A program made the translations under genes and the position numbers. Shown here piece after piece: positions 21,716 to 32,628 of a stretch of 64,000 bases of DNA. The notes beneath the pieces are model-generated. The model was not told the DNA's origin and did not search any database. It worked only from the letters and a program-made list of their open reading frames with translations. How positions within the stretch are numbered: the first letter of the stretch is position 1; the number at the start of each line of letters is the position of its first letter. The stretch is taken from the NCBI RefSeq assembly GCF_004011695.2, contig NC_082425.1, forward strand, positions 682,001-746,000, read 5' to 3'. The DNA comes from Ascochyta rabiei. Lineage: Eukaryota > Ascomycota > Dothideomycetes > Pleosporales > Didymellaceae.

Positions 21716-24700
21716 TCAACGAAGTACTTCCGCAGTAACGCCAACAATATAACACACTGCGCTGGCCCATATCGCAGTCTTGACTACGCTCCCCACACCA
21801 CCCCTCTTCTTCTTCGGCACGCTCTCGTCCCTAGCCTGCTGCCTGGCCTTCTTGCCCCTCACCGCATCGGCAGCAGCCTGTCTCCTCTCTTCGAAGTCAT
21901 GCTCCAGCTGTTCCTGACTCTGCTCCACTCCGCTGTACCCAGTCGGACTGAGGCGAGTGGTGCCGTCGATGGGATTTACCTCGCTGCTGAAAGATTCTGT
22001 TGGCTGATCTGCGGGACATGAGCCGCTGATGGTCTCGAATCCCCGTGTTGACGAGGTCGAGTCTAGAGCGTCGCGCAGGACTAGCATGTGGCGTTTGGCA
22101 GTGACAACCTCCAGACCAGAGGTGATGTAGGGAACGAACTTTGCAGGGGCTTTGAGTGATAAGAGGGCTTGGTGAATGGGCAGAGCTGGTGTGCTGTCAC
22201 GCGGAGGCCCGCTTGTTGAAGTTGTGATGCTCAGAGTGTCGCTTTGGGGATCGTGGACCAGGATGGTGTAGTGTGTTGGCCGATCGATGATTGAAGCTTC
22301 CTGTGCCACGGTCTCGGCATGAGTCTTGCTTGGAGAGGATGGCGCGCTTTCGGTGGGCAGATGGCTGGTCTCGCGTTCTTCCATTGCAGCCTCGTTTGCT
22401 GCTGCAGGTGCGGTCGCGGAAGGCTCCAAGATTTCTGCTCCTTTTGACGAAGATGACTCAATAGCGTCAGGCCTCGTCACAACTTCCTCAGCCGTGACAT
22501 CTGTCACTGATGGCTTGCCGGTAACCGTAGCCTCAGATGACTCTGCTCCTCTAGAGGCGGTCGTAGCCGTCTGAGCAACAGGGCCGTCCTCGAGCGTCTC
22601 GACAACCTTTGCACCCCTCGCCTCAGCGCTCACAGACTCTTCATCTAGTGGCACTTGTCGGTGCTCGACCGTAATAGGTCCATACGCGTCTTCGTATGCG
22701 CTGCGCACTTCTTGCACTAGTTTCGTGTCTCCCGTTTTCTGCTTGTAGACTTCTTTCAACCTCTCTGCTGCTTCCTCGCCATCAGTCTTTCCACCCAAGC
22801 TCTCCAACTGGAGGTTGAAAGGTCGGAAAAGGCTGTGTGCAAGGGGGCTTTTCTCTTCGAATGATCTCCTTGGAACCTGCTTGGGCGCTCTCGCGTACCC
22901 GTCATCGGACAAGCCTTGCATAGCTGCCTTCTGAGACTGAATCTCGTTGGCAAGATGAGATGCGGCCACTGTATCGGTCAACGACTTCGCAGTAGACTTC
23001 TCGAGCAACTCAGGATTTGCCTCAGCAGTGGCTTCAGTCGCTGAGGACTCGCTGGCCGGCACTGGTCTTGAAAGCGCTTCGTCGGCAGGCTTGAGCGATA
23101 CTCCGTAGGTTTGGACAGCATGGTCCATCAATCGGGCAAGAGCTAGCTGTGTGTCCCGCAGCGTAGCCAAGCGAGTCAGAATCTCGCTGTATAACTCCAC
23201 CTTACTACGCTCAAGATCCGGCTCGTCAAGGCGAGCCTGTGCCCTCCACGTAAGCATTCGAGTCAAGGTGTGATTCCTATGCAGAACTCTCGAGGCGATG
23301 CCGAGTCGCCTCTTGAAGGCGTTTGTAACTTTTCGAACCGCCTCAGCGTCCAATTCGCGAAGAGCCTCACAAGCTGTTTCGAACTGCTTTTCCGTTCTCT
23401 CATAAGTGTTGCGCAGGCGGCGCTCCCTAATGGCGCGGAGGTTCTTAGATATCTCAGTACCAGGTATTACTTTCCTAGGAGATCGCAAGAGGTAGACTGC
23501 ATGCTCGACCCTGTTCTCGTCGTTCTTCAAACGCTCCATCAGTGCTTTGCACATTGGAAGATCCGTTTCCAGATCACTTGAGATGTGTTCTCTTGCACGG
23601 CGGCCTTTGCCGAGGCCAGCCATCTGTTTGGCGAACTGCATATCAGCCTCTGAAGGTTCGCCTGCTTCAATAGGATCTTGCCAGAAGTGCTTGGAAAGGG
23701 AAGCGCCGCCCTCCTCGATCCACCTCCTCATACGATCGATACTAGACTCCATCTGGACCGGCTCAGGTGGCGGCTGCGACGCATCCTGTTTGATTTCGAC
23801 CTCTTCTCCTTCAGTAGTTTGCGAGCTGGTTCGTGCCCGTTCAAGCTCTTGGTGAATTCGGCGCACATGGTAATTGTTCAACACATGTGCCTCAACGACC
23901 TCGTCGAGTGCTTTCGGTTTTGCCTTTGCGTAATCTGCTTCCAGTGTCTGCCGGTCTTGCCTTTCTTCAGTACTCTGCATGCCACCTTTCCTCGTACCCA
24001 TAGCGGCTCGAATATCGTCTGCGCTGAGAAAGTCTATATCATCTTTAGGGAGTGTCTCAAGTATCGAGGAGGTTGATCGTGCAGTAGTTGAGTCAGTTCT
24101 GGAGGTCTCCGTCTGCTGAATAGCCGTGTTTAACTCTGGGACAGACCATCCAACTTCTTTCTGACTCTGATGTGCCTTCTTTGCAGCAGACTCGCCAGCT
24201 GCAGGAGAGGTACTAGTCTTTGGATATGGGTAGTTGTCGACCAGTGCCTGCGAAGAGGGTATCGTGATAGTATCTCGCACCACAGTAGATGTGTTATCCG
24301 TCGCCGGTGTTTCTACCTGCGAGGTTGGAAATGATTTTGTATTTGGCCGCGTCACAACGTTTGATACATTGCGTCTTTGCAACGCGGTCTGCCTCCAAGA
24401 TTTGCTATTACCGAGGTCACGGTCGTACTCCTTCGGTTCTTCAGCAAAGAACGCCTCGATGAACCTTGACTCTCGGTTGGACGCTTCTTTGGCCCTTGTG
24501 GTAGCTTGTTTTGATTGATCGGGAGACTCGGCTGATTGTGATTTCGCCTCCAGGTCGGGAGGCTCAGAGTCTGGGTTTGAAGAGCTCAGACGGCGGCTGA
24601 GGGTTTCTTTGTTCTCGGACACGGTCTGTTCTTGATGCTTGCCCACCCTCACGTGAGGTTCTTCCCTCGGTCGGCGTAGATCGGATGGTGACACAATGCC

Positions 24701-25267
24701 AAATTCGTCTCGCTCGTAATGTGTTGTCTTTATGACTGGCTGGGCAAAGATTGATTCGCGTTCAGGCAACGGTTGCTCTTTTGTTGAAGCATTCTCTCCT
24801 GACCTAATCCCGTACCTACGACCTGCACACTGTCAGCTTGCGCCTTGACACATGGCCACATGGATCCTACCCGTAAGGTTCCCGTCCATTTTCTTGTTAT
24901 GATCTGCCAATTCATTCGAATCCATCTCTCTCAACATCCATCTGGGAAATGTCTTGTACACCCACTCCCAATCTGTGAGTCCCTTGCCTCTTAGCATGTC
25001 CTCACTGGCCCCGAACAGAGATTTATAGGGATGCTCCTGTAGTCGCTTCCTCCACTTCTTGTAGTGTTGCAGCCGTGTCCACTCCAGATCTGTCATACCC
25101 TCAGGGCGCCTTGTGTCATCTTGGTCCTGATGCTGGGCAGCATTCGAAGGCGTGCGTGAAAAACACCGTGTACGAAGTGCCGCCTCATGATCTCGAAGCA
25201 CACGCTGTGCATAGCGGTGGGCTGGCGATCGTGCCCAGAGAGATGGGTCGCGACGCCACCAAGTCAT
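21716..25267 (-). CDS. Large Ser/Thr-rich protein, probably mitochondrial, C-terminal membrane anchor, 1167 aa
   Basis: On the minus strand, exon 1 is 25267-24871 and exon 2 is 24822-21716. The 48 bp intron (donor GTAGGA, acceptor TGCAG) joins GNLTG to RRYGIRSGEN. I chose the ATG starting MTWWRRDPSLWARSPAHR because it gives an Arg-rich mitochondrial-type presequence. An in-frame ATG 40 codons upstream is also possible. A conserved N-terminal block has MTDLEWTRLQHYKKWRKRLQ and DWEWVYKTFPRWMLREM. Residues ~150-480 are polar. Residues ~490-640 are strongly helical and charged (RAIRERRLRNTYERTEKQFE), likely coiled coil. The rest is Ser/Thr/Glu-rich. The protein ends in one hydrophobic helix (VVKTAIWASAVCYIVGVTAEVL) preceded by Lys/Arg, like a tail anchor. 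It resembles fungal 'serine-threonine rich' proteins without known function. Confidence 0.8.
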
Positions 25268-26407
25268 TGCATATATTCGAGACGGGTGCGTGGATAGTAA
25301 GGTGTATGCTTCCGAAGACGGATTTCTAGATCGTCGTGTTAAGACACGATCGCAAATATCAAAGCCGAAGGCTGTACATACCTCCACTATTTAAGATGTC
25401 TGAACTATACCCGGGCGGAGGCTCTTTGGAGATACCTGTGGTTCAGTGGAAGCTGGATGGGAGGGTGCTCCAAACCACAATATGGTCAAGACATACGGCA
25501 GGCGCTTCCAAGACACATATCATCACATAGAGCGAATGGTGTATTGGTAACGGAGCAGTGTGAGAAGGGTGAAACACGGCAAGTCCACGAGCTGGGTTGC
25601 GCCATTCACCCCGCGCATAAGCTCCCACCTATCATCCTACGCGGGGTATATCAGCTGCCGCTTGACCGCGGCGTTCACGTCACGACTTCCGCTGGCATGC
25701 TCGGTGCCACTGATAGTCGTTTCAACAACGCAAACCATGTCTGGTTCATGGATGATGTTGATGCTCATTTGATGTCGCGATGGACGCGTCGCCATCTTAT
25801 CGCATGCCGAAGCTCCCTTCACGATAACAATCGATAAGGCGATAAGGCAAACACACTCTTGCGTTGCAGAAAAAGCCGGCTACAAGTTAACAGTCCATAG
25901 TAATGTAGGAGATATTTAATGCTATACGTTGAAACATCTGCGGCCTGAAAAAGACGTTATAAGACTTCAGCAACTTCTCTTAACTATGGAGGGTAGTAGC
26001 GATCACGCTAAAAGCCACCAGCACTACTGGTTACTTCGTAAGGGGCCATTGCTGAGATGATGTAGCCGGTTTGATGTTGCACAAAAACTTGAGCGTGGCG
26101 GCAGCTCTTACCGTGCTCCAATATCTGGAAGGATTCAGCAAGATTCTAGCTAGCGACTGAAATGGCAAAGCGACAACCGCGGAGCAGATCCGCGACTCGG
26201 AGCCTCTTCTCGAATAGGTCTTCGTAGCCTCCCAAGATCGTCAAAGGAGTAGGTTCCACGATGTCTGTTTGGCGAAACCAACTTGCTCGGACGCTCTTAT
26301 GGTGCTATTTCTATAGTCCACTTGATTGTCTTGGAATACTATCTAACCTTGGTAGCATCCGATTCACAACACCTGAACTCATCAATCAACAATTATAGAC
26401 TCGCATA
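25268..26407. other. Intergenic region with a degenerate repeat
   Basis: Promoter of the large minus-strand gene, then AT-richer sequence with repeat copy B. No intact gene recognised. Confidence 0.5.
25856..26090. repeat. Degenerate dispersed repeat, copy B
   Basis: Partner of 15876-16110, in the same orientation and with the same order of blocks. Copy B is richer in A/T where the two differ (for example TTAACAGTCC versus CCAACAGTCC), which fits RIP or ordinary decay. It lies about 300 bp upstream of the aldoxime dehydratase pseudogene. Confidence 0.55.
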
Positions 26408-27516
26408 ATGCTCGAATCTGCAATACCACCGCATCTCTAAAGACCGCCAACATGCCCCATGAGTATGCCACCCAACCACAATCCTCCCTTCCCTGGCTAC
26501 TGTGCACCCTTTCCCGTCAATATATCGAACCTGGTCATGGCTATTATTGGAGCTGCGTACCCTTTTAAGAGTGCTGAAGACGGCACCGGAGTCTCGATGC
26601 TCGAATCGTTTGTAAACTCGTCTCCGGGAGCCAGTCGCCCCTCGTTCTGGGAAACCACATCAGTGGCCGACAGACGCTATTACTACAACATTGCTATCAT
26701 TACGTACTGGCCTTCCGCTCTTGCATTCGACTGCTGGAAAGCCGAGTCGGAATTTGGGAATTGGTGGAAAAATGCGGACCGCAAGTCTGATGGGCACGGA
26801 TAGTTTCAAGACGTCATGTTACCCAGCGTCGACCGCTTCGAGACTGTGTTCCCAAACGATGAGGTACCTGAAAGCACGGCGAATATGCGAGAGAAGATAA
26901 GTGGGGAGCTGGGCGAGCATGCGTGTTGGGGGAGTACGAGAGATCGCTTGGCTGCTGCTCAGGACGATGAGCTCGAGGGGCAGAAGTGGAGTGCTTCGAA
27001 TGCACTCGCGAACAGCACTACGCATGAAAGGACAAAAAAAAAGAGGATGAGAGTGCCGGGCAAGAAGAATTTGTGCGTTATCCGCTCAGGACAGGATTGG
27101 TTTGCCACGCTCCCTGCTGAACGAAAACTTTACCTCGAGACTGTGCACCCCGTGCTCATCAAAGGGCATGGAGTACCTGCGCGACGAAGGCCAATCCATC
27201 GGCTATAACGCTAATAACCTTTGGGGTGTCATCGGTACACCTGCCTTCGGAGCCAACTTGGAGAAGGCGTACGGGCTGGGCTTCTTCGGCGACTTGCTCG
27301 CTTGAGTCGTGGAGCAAGAGGCACCAAACCCATATCGGCATTTTGGGAGATTTTTGATGTATGCGAAGAAGCCCAACGATGTGCTAAGTCTGAGATTGTT
27401 TCACGAGACATATGTACGAGGAGGACCAGCAATTCTTCGAGTATGTAGGGAGTCATGTGAAAATGGGAATGTTGAATGCGATGGACAGCATGAACACATT
27501 ATACTACCACGAATGA
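26408..27516 (+). pseudogene. Decayed haem-containing aldoxime dehydratase
   Basis: Intact members of this family are haem proteins of ~350-400 aa that dehydrate aldoximes to nitriles (phenylacetaldoxime dehydratase type). Homologous pieces appear in order. They are MLESAIPPHL then a TAA near 26438, PPNHNPPFPGYCAPFPVNI, YYYNIAIITYWPS, and FGNWWKNADRKSDGHG then a TAG near 26803. In the same frame follow DRFETVFPNDEVPE, STRDRLAAAQDDEL and NLCVIRSGQDW...LYLETVHPVLIKG. A shift leads to EYLRDEGQSIGY and FFGDLL, another to ESWSKRHQTHIGI, another to FGRFLMYAKKPND and LSLRLFHETYV, and a last one to QQFFEYVGSHVKMGM. At least two nonsense changes and about four frame changes make it non-functional. LFHET carries the position of the expected haem-ligand His. 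Confidence 0.85.
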
Positions 27517-27864
27517 ATTTCTTTACACATTGGAGATAAAGTTTGACGTCACTAAAGAACCCAGCTACAAATGTGTTCTCACACAATATTAGGAGTCACT
27601 TAGAACAGTTTTGCGAAAGTATCAAACACTCAAAGTTCTTGAGAAGACTACAGATACTTTTGTATTCTGAAGCTCTTACCAAACATGGCAGCGACCTGTA
27701 GTCGTAACTCTGCTCTGAATCAAAGGTGTAGATGACTGAATGGTTGCTAAGAAGTAGAAGTGTTTACAAAATCAAAAGTGAATTGTGGTCTATGTCCCGT
27801 CAGGAATATCGTTCCCAGCCTGAATATATACAAATCCAGTTGCGACCCTCATGTGCGGTTACAC
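27517..27864. other. Intergenic region
   Basis: AT-rich sequence between the dehydratase pseudogene and the 3' end of the pectin methylesterase gene. Nothing else was recognised. Confidence 0.5.
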
Positions 27865-28927
27865 CTAAGAAAGGTAGGTAGTATCGACCCAGCTCTTGTA
27901 AGAGCTGCCAAGAACAGTAGAGATGCTGACTGCGGAAGAAAGATTCGTGCCAAAGCTGGCCCTGGGGCCGGTTGCGCCAGCACCAGTGTTGTGATATTCG
28001 GCGTAAGTGACCTTGTCAGTGCGAGTGTCGTTAACGCTCCACTGTGCCCAGCCCTTGGGGTTGATGACGTTGGAGAGGTTGGTTTTCTGGAAAACAACAC
28101 GGGAATAGTTCCTCCAAGGACGACCAAGATAGTAAACTCCGGCTTTGACAACGGTGCCTGCAGCAGCAGAGACCTTAGACTTGTTGAAGACATAGTAAGA
28201 TGGGTTGGAGTCAGAATCGCGACCATTGGCCGTGACGTAACCCACGGAGGCATTCAGAACACGGATATCGGCACCATCGAACCAGGCAGTGGCCTTCTGT
28301 CCGAAGATGAAGTCCGTACTGCCAGTGATTTGGCATTTAGCATAGATCTGGTTGCCGGTTTGGGCGAGAATAGTGTCTTGGTAACCTGTGAACTGGCAGC
28401 CATAGTAACCCTGCTTGTCGGCGTTGGCACTGATAGCAAGAGCCTGAGAACCTTTACCCCGAGTGTTGACAAGGTTGATGTTGTAAACCTTCATGTTGGG
28501 TGACCAGGCCCTCAGGGTGGCAGTGAGATCGTTTTTGGGGGTGTCATCCTGGCTCTTGCCCTGTGTGATGGTCACAGTGTTTGATGCGAAGCTACTTGTG
28601 TCGGTAGTCTCTCCGTAGATGGCGAGAGCAGACTCTAGGGGCGGGACGTAGACCTGCTCCTGGTAGGTGCCTTTGATACATTGTCAGCCTGATAGATGCA
28701 AATCCGAGGTATCCGAGCCTACCCTTGTAAATGAAGATGCACTGAGCAGTAGTGCCGGAGACGCTGAGCTTAGCAACAGCATCTGAAACAGTCTTGTAGG
28801 TTCCTGAGCCACCGACAGTAAGGCAGCCGGCAGGAGGAGAGGTACGCCCGGCACGGACAGTCAGTGAAGTAGGGACTGCAACTGCGGCAGCTGCAAGCGA
28901 AAGAACCAGCGTGAGTGGCTGAAGCAT
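27865..28927 (-). CDS. Secreted pectin methylesterase (CE8), 336 aa
   Basis: On the minus strand, exon 1 is 28927-28723 and exon 2 is 28670-27865. The 52 bp intron (donor GTAGGC, acceptor CAAAG) restores KGTYQEQVYVPP, the first family signature. The enzyme removes methyl groups from homogalacturonan outside the cell, preparing it for lyases. Residues 1-17 (MLQPLTLVLSLAAAAVA) form a signal peptide. Catalytic features in the parallel beta-helix are present: GYQDTIL with Asp167, GSTDFIFGQ with Asp188, and LGRPW at 250-254 with the active-site Arg and Trp. The protein ends in SYKSWVDTTYLS. All key residues are intact, so the gene looks functional. It is a natural partner of the pectate lyase 6 kb away. 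Confidence 0.95.
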
Positions 28928-29638
28928 TTTGAAGAAACGAATGGAATGTTGCTGTTAAAGAATGGACTGTTGATCGAAACGAATAGATGATATTCCTATT
29001 CGAGGCACAATTTATTGTATATATATACAATGTCCGCCAGGATCCGGGTTCAGATCACGCAACCCATGCAAATTGAGGATGTAGATGTGGATACTTTGTT
29101 TTCGCACCAAACGCAATCAAACTTTCGTTTGCTTACCGTACGGCCGCGACACAAATCCCCGCACAAATGCCGTAAAAAGACCGTTGGGGGGGTTCCCCAG
29201 ACTCCAGTCCATGCTCGAGGGTATAGAGAAGGCTGCGTCGATACTCGGTTGGTGGAAACCATCAGGAGTCCGTGCGGTGCTTCGCTTTAATTAAGGCATG
29301 TCACAGGAAGCAAATGAAGGACGGTGATCTTCTGCCCGAAGCTGAGCATAGCGCCAAGACTGGGGTATTCATGCAAGGTGATGCACAGACGATGGCAGAA
29401 GCTTGTATTGTGTAAGTTGTTGAGAAAGGAGCCGGAATCCAGCTGCTCTTCAGGAGAGTCCATTACCTAGTCACGTGGAGCAGCAAGCGATGGGTGAGAG
29501 ACGCGCTAAACGGCGCCGAAACACGCAGCTGTCGAACAGACCACTCAACATCAATCACTCATTTGCAACATTGCTCTGCCTTCGTCATCTCATTTTTAAC
29601 ACTATCGAAGCCCAAATTCATTTCCCTTATCACTAAAC
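28928..29638. other. Divergent promoter region
   Basis: It separates the pectin methylesterase gene (minus) from the CHORD-like gene (plus). No gene recognised. Confidence 0.55.
29017..29030 (-). promoter_or_regulatory. TATA box of the pectin methylesterase gene
   Basis: A palindromic TTGTATATATATACAA sequence about 95 bp upstream of the minus-strand ATG at 28927. Position and composition fit a TATA element. A role in induction is not shown. Confidence 0.5.
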
Positions 29639-30715
29639 ATGATGGGTCCGCAACAGGGCCGGCACAGCCGCGATGCACACGTTGAGGCAATCGACCTGAC
29701 TTTCTCATCACCTGAGCCGGAGACCATGCCCGCATCACATGTGAACAATAATCTGCGACAACAACAACCACCTACTGCAAGATTCAAGCAAGAGCCGGGA
29801 GCTTCGTACAGGAGTGCGCACAAGGACCACATCCAATGGCAAGATTCCACCCGAAACGGCAATAATCCGCAGCAGCAGCCTCGTCAAATCAACCCGCATC
29901 ATGTTAAGCAGATCGTTGATACTAGTAGCCCTCGTGCATTACGGCACATTGTTTTGCAGCTGTGCAAAACGTCCCCAGCGCTCTCCGGGGCGCTTGTGCG
30001 GGGTCTCGCGCCTCACTCAGCGTATGCCCAGGGCTTGATCCGTGGGCAACAGGCCAGGTCACAGGCACAAACGTCACACACAACCAAGATTGAACACAAG
30101 TCCAGCGGACAAGATGCATACAAACGTATGAAGAGTCGCCTTGGGTCTGGCACCAGCACGCAAATTTCGGCCTCACGGCCCCATAATGATCGCTCGCCTG
30201 CTTTTCGCGAGAATCGAGACGGTCTACGCATGCCCAGCTCACAAACTACCCCAAGGATAAAGCGTGAATATCAAGCTAGTCCTACAGACTCAGACGACAG
30301 CACTAACATTATCGATTTCCCCGAGGCCAAACGCGAAAACGAGTCTCGCAACCCAACTGCTGATGGTAATAGCTCCAGACATTTCTCGACCTCCCGTCAC
30401 AATACCGAAAGGCTAGCCGTTCGTCAACGTCCTGCACACAACCACACACCTGATGTGAAACCTAAGCTATGCTTGCAGTGTGGCGAAATGATCAAAGAGG
30501 GGGAGACTAATTGCTACTACCATCCTGGCCACGAGCTCCCCACTGGTGCTGACGACATCCCCCAGCACTCGTGCTGCGGAAAGTTCTCGGGCGAGCCTGG
30601 TTGCACGTCTGGTCGACATGTCAGCGAAAGGACCGGGACGACCACCAATTCAAAACGACCATCGCCGTCTCCTTACGGCGGCACACAGTGGTTGAAGAAG
30701 CCTAGGGTTTTGTAG
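29639..30715 (+). CDS. Protein with SUMO-interaction motif and CHORD-like zinc site, 358 aa
   Basis: A single exon. The start is the first of two adjacent ATGs after an A/C-rich leader. Most of the protein is polar and probably disordered. Three features stand out. Residues 15-22 (VEAIDLTF) followed by SSPEPE form a textbook SUMO-interaction motif with an acidic, phosphorylatable flank. Lys50 (FKQE) and Lys208 (IKRE) sit in psi-K-x-E sumoylation contexts. Residues 278-327 carry C278, C281, C292, H295, C312, C313, C322 and H327 in an arrangement C-x2-CG...C-x2-HPG...SCCGK...GC-x2-G-x-H. This resembles one CHORD zinc module, known from RAR1/CHP proteins that work with HSP90 and SGT1, although here it sits alone at a C-terminus. 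The C-terminal Lys/Arg patches suggest nuclear location. The overall function is unknown. Confidence 0.72.
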   Translation: MMGPQQGRHSRDAHVEAIDLTFSSPEPETMPASHVNNNLRQQQPPTARFKQEPGASYRSAHKDHIQWQDSTRNGNNPQQQPRQINPHHVKQIVDTSSPRALRHIVLQLCKTSPALSGALVRGLAPHSAYAQGLIRGQQARSQAQTSHTTKIEHKSSGQDAYKRMKSRLGSGTSTQISASRPHNDRSPAFRENRDGLRMPSSQTTPRIKREYQASPTDSDDSTNIIDFPEAKRENESRNPTADGNSSRHFSTSRHNTERLAVRQRPAHNHTPDVKPKLCLQCGEMIKEGETNCYYHPGHELPTGADDIPQHSCCGKFSGEPGCTSGRHVSERTGTTTNSKRPSPSPYGGTQWLKKPRVL

Positions 30716-31356
30716 CCTGAATCTGTGCGACGTTGCTGCAACAGCCCCTGCAGTTCGAACTCGCTCCTTGGCAACGCTCTCGCATGGTTTTATGCAAGGC
30801 AAGGATGGGTGACATGTTACTCTCGGTGAGCAGCAATCGAGTTGACTCTGGTGGATTGAACAATCTCGACATTCAGGCAATGTCACTCTCACCAGCTTTA
30901 GCCTAGTGGCACAGAGTGTTACTCGGACCCCTCCTGAGTGGTTGCTATGTTCTGCCATACGCGCTTGGTTTGGGACAACCTACATTTTTTCCGTTCCAAT
31001 TGATCTCGTATTCACGCAATGGCCGGCTGATATGTGCGAAGTTAGGGAGGGGCACATCTTTCGTTTGGGACGAAAATTCCAGGATGCATCACCTTGCTTT
31101 GCACCTTCAGAATATTTGGATAAATCCCGCTTTTTCTGCTTTTCCGCCTCAGCATCGCCCTCGAGTTTTATCCTGGCCTTTTCTGAAAAGCCACAACGGC
31201 CATCACAACGCTAGACAAAACACTGCGCCGGGAAGTGCAGCCATCTGCCACGTGGGTTGTTGCTTGTTTAGTTTTCACCTCGGTTTCGCCCGATCTCACT
31301 AGAGCTCTCGTCTCTAACACCGCACAACGCCCTAAACGTGTATTCAACGCACGGAG
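30716..31356. other. Intergenic region
   Basis: The 3' flank of the CHORD-like gene and the promoter of the small secreted protein gene. No gene recognised. Confidence 0.5.
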
Positions 31357-32046
31357 ATGTCCCGAGTCCGCGCCATTTTTGCAATCGTTCTTGCACTTGT
31401 CATTGTGGGTGTCACCAATCCAGTTCCACAAACAACCACATGGAACTTGCGAGATAGTCAGCTCTACTCCCTACGTGCAAATAGGTACAAGATTGCCCCT
31501 CAATCCTGACACACAAATTGTTGACGCATCTGAAGCCCAGGTAAACCGTGGAACGGACGTTATCTCGTGAACCTGCCATCCACAAAGCGCCCAGGGCTCG
31601 AAAACTTCACTGTGCACTCAGAGACTCCGCCACTCAAGTTCCTTCCTATACGTCTTCGGGACAACGATAACAAGTACGCGCTGCGTGGAGGCGGGTGGGG
31701 CAATTATCTCTCCAGGGCGCCCCTTGCAGCACTCACCAATAACGCAACTCGCACAGTGACGCTGAAGATTGTGTACCTTCCTACTCCATTGCGCGAATCT
31801 TTCGAGACACAGACCGACGCTTGTCCCGGAGGGTATGACTGTACTGCAGATCAATGGACGCTTGGTGGACTTGATTACGATGTTTACCGAGATTTCAGAT
31901 TTGGGGGCTTTAGAGGCAGATGGGAGCCTTTCAAGGACGTTGACAAAGAGGGCTGGCATGTGCATGGGAAGGGCAACACCGGTATCCAACACCCTCTACA
32001 ATTCGACCTAGTTCCTGTCATTAAGGTCGTCGCTCGTATTGACTGA
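31357..32046 (+). CDS. Secreted protein of unknown function, 207 aa, one intron
   Basis: Exons are 31357-31474 and 31541-32046. The 66 bp intron uses donor GTGCAA and acceptor CCCAG and gives SQLYSLR-KPWNGRYLVNLPS. A stronger-looking donor 10 bases later (GTACAA) would put a stop directly after the junction, so I prefer the weaker one. Residues 2-19 (SRVRAIFAIVLALVIVGV) form a signal peptide, with a likely cut near TNPVP. The mature part is ~185 aa with only two Cys (134 and 140, ACPGGYDC), a Gly-rich patch (RGGGWGNYL), several YDVYRDFRFGG-type aromatic motifs and an ending VIKVVARID. No known domain is recognised. Its place among pectin- and cutin-degrading genes beside transposons makes an effector or apoplastic role possible, but this is inference. 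Confidence 0.62.
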
Positions 32047-32626
32047 AGCTGCGAGGATGGTTCGGGATCGCTTTGGTCAGCTGCGGGCCGTGTTCGTGGT
32101 CTCCTTTCCAAATCTCATTTTCACCCCAGCAGTCTCAAGCCCACCATCTGGGCTGACTTCATATGCCGTGTTTACCGACTTCAACCTAGTGTGTGGAGGT
32201 ATTTCAATCATTGCGAGATCAACAACCGCTGGTCTATCAAGACTTGAAACAGACTGTGCGCTATCATTACCTTCCTTCCCTCCCGAAATAGTCTGTCCAA
32301 CAGAAAAGTAAACCAAGACCAATATTTGGAGACTTTCAGGTATCGCACTACATCAGGAAAAAAGATCGAATTGCTCCCGCATCTTGTTTGCCTAGATGAC
32401 CTTCATCAGTAGATCGATGCCTCGCATACAGACAGCCGGTCGTGATCAATATTTCCCCAAAGTCCGCACACAGCATCGTTGATATGAGGAACGACTTGCC
32501 AGCGTGCGGGGGAGAAGCTCACCAGAGTAGGTGCATGGCAATCTATGAATATATTATCTCGCTACGAAGATACCCTGGGCGTTTGTTTGCTGATTTTGTG
32601 GTTTCAGGCCTGGTAATGATCGCCAC
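32047..32626. other. Intergenic region before the first transposon copy
   Basis: No gene recognised. The transposon starts abruptly after the TA at 32627-32628. Confidence 0.5.
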
Positions 32627-32628
32627 TA

